Notes under the pieces: generated by a model
Told to the model about the DNA's origin: nothing
The model's database searches: none
What the model saw: only the letters and a program-made list of their open reading frames with translations
Assembly (NCBI GenBank): GCA_021372715.1
Contig: JAJFTX010000182.1
Coordinates: 1-7,311, forward strand
Source: Methanobacterium sp.
Lineage (GTDB): Archaea; Methanobacteriota; Methanobacteria; Methanobacteriales; Methanobacteriaceae
DNA length: 7,311 nucleotides
Direction of reading: 5' to 3'
Made by a program: the position numbers and the translations under genes
Shown here: one piece after another, positions 5,907 to 7,311 of the stretch
Position numbering within the stretch: position 1 is the first letter of the stretch
Layout: the number at the start of each line of letters is the position of its first letter

Positions 5907-6789
5907 CTCCCCGGAACCTCACCCAAACCGGCGCTCGAGGTGATCGGTCTTTTATTAATTCGTTAACTTTTATCTCTGCAAATAAAGGTTTGGTACTAAC
6001 TAATACTTCTGATTCTATCTCTGGGGGTAATTTAATATTAAGCGGTCCTTCATTTTCTTCTAATAACTTTAGAATATCTCTTCTATCCTGATCAGTGAAT
6101 CCTGTTCCTACTTTTCCGAAGAATTCCCCATTTCTCTCCATAATCAGGGCGCCGAAGGGGAGTGAGTCGCTTTTAGTTGCTCCGATTATATTCACATCCA
6201 CGGTTTCTTCCTTTTTTATCTTCAACCACTGGCCAGTTCTCTTTCCTGGCTCATATAATGAATCAGCATTTTTAAGTATAGCCCCTTCAAAGCCCCTAGC
6301 AGTGTATTCAGCGAAATGTTCCTTAATAGTGGAACTTCTAACTTCTTTAAAGGGAACTATATCCGTGCGTTCATCTAAATAAACGATTCTCATCAATAAT
6401 TTTTTACGCTCTAGTAAGGGTGTGTTGATGAGTTCTTCTCCTTCATATCTGATGATATCAAATATATGATAAGTGGCAGGTATCTTCCGAGCCAGTAGTT
6501 TGATACGGAATTCATCTTCCACATTACGGCTGATCAGATGACCAAATCCCCCGGGAACCGTGAGTTCACCATCTAAAACCCATTCATCACCTTTTATATT
6601 CTTTTTCAATGCTTCAACAAGTTCGGGGAACTTGAAAGCTACCTGTAGATGTCTCCGAGTCCATAAAGTAATTTTTTTATCTTTATATTGGGCGATTATT
6701 CTCTGTCCATCAATTTTAGGTTCACTGATCCATGTACCTGTTAATTTCACATCTGCACTGGTCAGTTGGGCTAACATAGGTTCAATCAT
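5899..6789 (-). CDS. LigD-type ATP-dependent DNA ligase of non-homologous end joining (296 aa)
   Basis: It seals nicks and joined ends with ATP through a lysine-AMP intermediate. The nucleotidyltransferase domain shows motif I, EPKIDGQR, with Lys25 as nucleophile; TRRH (44-47, motif Ia-like); LDGE (72-75); motif III, YHIFDII (107-113); motif IV, EGAILK (168-173); and motif V, WLKIKK (188-193). The OB-fold follows, from about 197 (VNIIGATKSD...FGALIMERNGEFFGKVGTGF) to motif VI-like RAPVWVRFRGD at the end. This equals the ligase domain of bacterial LigD alone, without the polymerase or phosphoesterase parts. It lacks the large N-terminal DNA-binding domain of the replicative archaeal ligase. 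GAGGAG lies 11 bases before the ATG. It is 82 bases downstream of the Ku gene on the same strand. It appears complete and intact, unlike Ku. Any matching polymerase or phosphoesterase gene is not in this window. Confidence 0.92.
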   Translation of the reverse strand: MIEPMLAQLTSADVKLTGTWISEPKIDGQRIIAQYKDKKITLWTRRHLQVAFKFPELVEALKKNIKGDEWVLDGELTVPGGFGHLISRNVEDEFRIKLLARKIPATYHIFDIIRYEGEELINTPLLERKKLLMRIVYLDERTDIVPFKEVRSSTIKEHFAEYTARGFEGAILKNADSLYEPGKRTGQWLKIKKEETVDVNIIGATKSDSLPFGALIMERNGEFFGKVGTGFTDQDRRDILKLLEENEGPLNIKLPPEIESEVLVSTKPLFAEIKVNELIKDRSPRAPVWVRFRGDL

Positions 6790-6871
6790 GGATACAATTT
6801 CTCCTCGAGATATAAATTTTATTACTACAGAAAGTTCAATTATTTTTTTCTTTATTAATTACCCCTGAATA
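6790..6871 (-). other. Ku-ligase spacer with ligase ribosome site
   Basis: This 82-base AT-rich gap holds GAGGAG (6806-6801), the ligase ribosome site, and an ATTTATAT element (6817-6810). That element is TATA-like but only 20 bases from the ATG, so as a promoter it would start transcription at or after the ribosome site. It is therefore a doubtful promoter. No T-tract terminator is seen after Ku, so read-through from Ku into the ligase is plausible. Confidence 0.4.
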
Positions 6872-7311
6872 TCACTCTTCAGCAGCGGAGAGCATCTTTT
6901 CCAGTTCTGCTTCTAATGATCTTACTTCAGGTGTTTTGTATTCTGGTATTTCTATTTCTTCACCCAGAAATTTTCTCTCTATTAAATCTTTCACCTGTTG
7001 GGTGAATGTTTCATAATATTCTTCCCACTTAAAATCTAAAATCATCTTCTCCATTACTTGACCACATTTATCAACCAGATCTGAACTTACATCTGATTCA
7101 ATAACTTCCATATCATCAGAAGGTCTTACCTGTTCCGGGTAGAGTAGTTGTTTTAGTAGGAAACCGTTCTGATAAGGTATTAAAGCTCCCAGGTACTCAT
7201 TACTCCTGGCCACCCATTAAACAACGGCTATTTTATCCATTTTTTCCATTGCTTTTTTTAAGAGAATAAAACTCTGACCAATACCTCATCGGGAGGTTGA
7301 TTCTGTTCCCA
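6872..7311 (-). pseudogene. ku: Ku end-binding protein gene, interrupted (stop codon and frameshift), cut by window edge
   Basis: Ku binds double-strand DNA ends as a homodimeric ring and recruits the LigD-type ligase encoded next door. The last 113 codons read as a normal Ku C-terminal half: EYLGALIPYQNGFLLKQLLY, then YPEQVRPSDD, then a helical region (DLVDKCGQVMEKMILDF, EEYYETFTQQVKDLIERK) and a short tail ending SAAEE. In the same frame, a TAA at 7219-7217 stands where Ku proteins usually have a residue between 'KIAVV' and 'WVARSNEYL'. Further upstream the same frame gives GIGQSFILLKKAMEKMDK, typical Ku, until a TGA at 7288-7286. There the preceding Ku-like PDE is in another frame, as if one base were lost near 7285. 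Homology crossing both lesions points to a decayed gene or sequence errors. The GTG at 7213 lies in mid-domain and is not a credible true start. The N-terminal half is outside the window. Confidence 0.75.

Noticed and set aside
5816..6382. Two plus-strand frames opposite the ligase gene
   Set aside because: They are antisense to conserved ligase motifs and have no supporting signals.
6560..6868. Plus-strand frame opposite the ligase N-terminus
   Set aside because: It overlaps the region coding for ligase motif I and has no convincing start or product.
6872..7213. Ku C-terminal half as a complete 113-aa gene starting at GTG 7213
   Set aside because: Ku-like sequence continues upstream of the preceding stop in the same frame. 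The GTG falls inside a conserved strand of the core, and there is no properly spaced ribosome site.
1..7311. tRNA or rRNA genes
   Set aside because: No tRNA-like TTCRA loop with flanking stems and no rRNA-like sequence was seen in the intergenic regions on either strand when read by eye.

Overview
The window looks like archaeal DNA, most likely from a methanogen of the Methanobacteriales (a Methanobacterium-like genome). The basis is indirect. The DNA is AT-rich, promoters carry TTTATAT-type TATA boxes, ribosome sites are of the GGTGA type, and transcription appears to end in T-tracts. The window also encodes secreted proteins with a C-terminal PMQxTGxP-plus-membrane anchor, and an archaeal-type set of a single-domain LigD-like ligase, Ku and a beta-CASP nuclease. 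No rRNA or other taxonomic marker is present.

Left part (1-1980, minus strand): a tandem array of three related secreted, C-terminally anchored surface proteins. The leftmost is cut by the window edge after its signal peptide. The two leftmost genes share a long, partly conserved untranslated leader. Its predicted 5' end can pair with a segment just before the ribosome site. Both full-length proteins end in the same anchor (VPMQxTGxPL, hydrophobic stretch, GKL plus one residue).

Middle (1981-2955): a divergent promoter region, then one plus-strand gene for a membrane-anchored, sequon-rich extracytoplasmic protein of unknown function. A palindromic hairpin ends this block between convergent genes.

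Right part (2956-7311, minus strand, so read from right to left): a Ku gene, a LigD-type ATP-dependent DNA ligase, a membrane-anchored PIG-L deacetylase and a beta-CASP metallo-beta-lactamase nuclease. Ku and the ligase are the core of a minimal non-homologous end-joining pathway. The ligase has all its catalytic motifs. Ku, as written here, is interrupted by an in-frame TAA and by a frameshift, with homologous protein readable on both sides of the stop. It is therefore probably a pseudogene, or the sequence contains errors. PIG-L has its own candidate promoter overlapping the ligase stop and probably belongs to cell-surface glycan metabolism. The beta-CASP gene starts 30 bases after it and may be read with it.

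The points most worth checking are the broken Ku beside an intact ligase, the paired leader structure of the surface-protein genes, and the beta-CASP nuclease close to end-joining genes.
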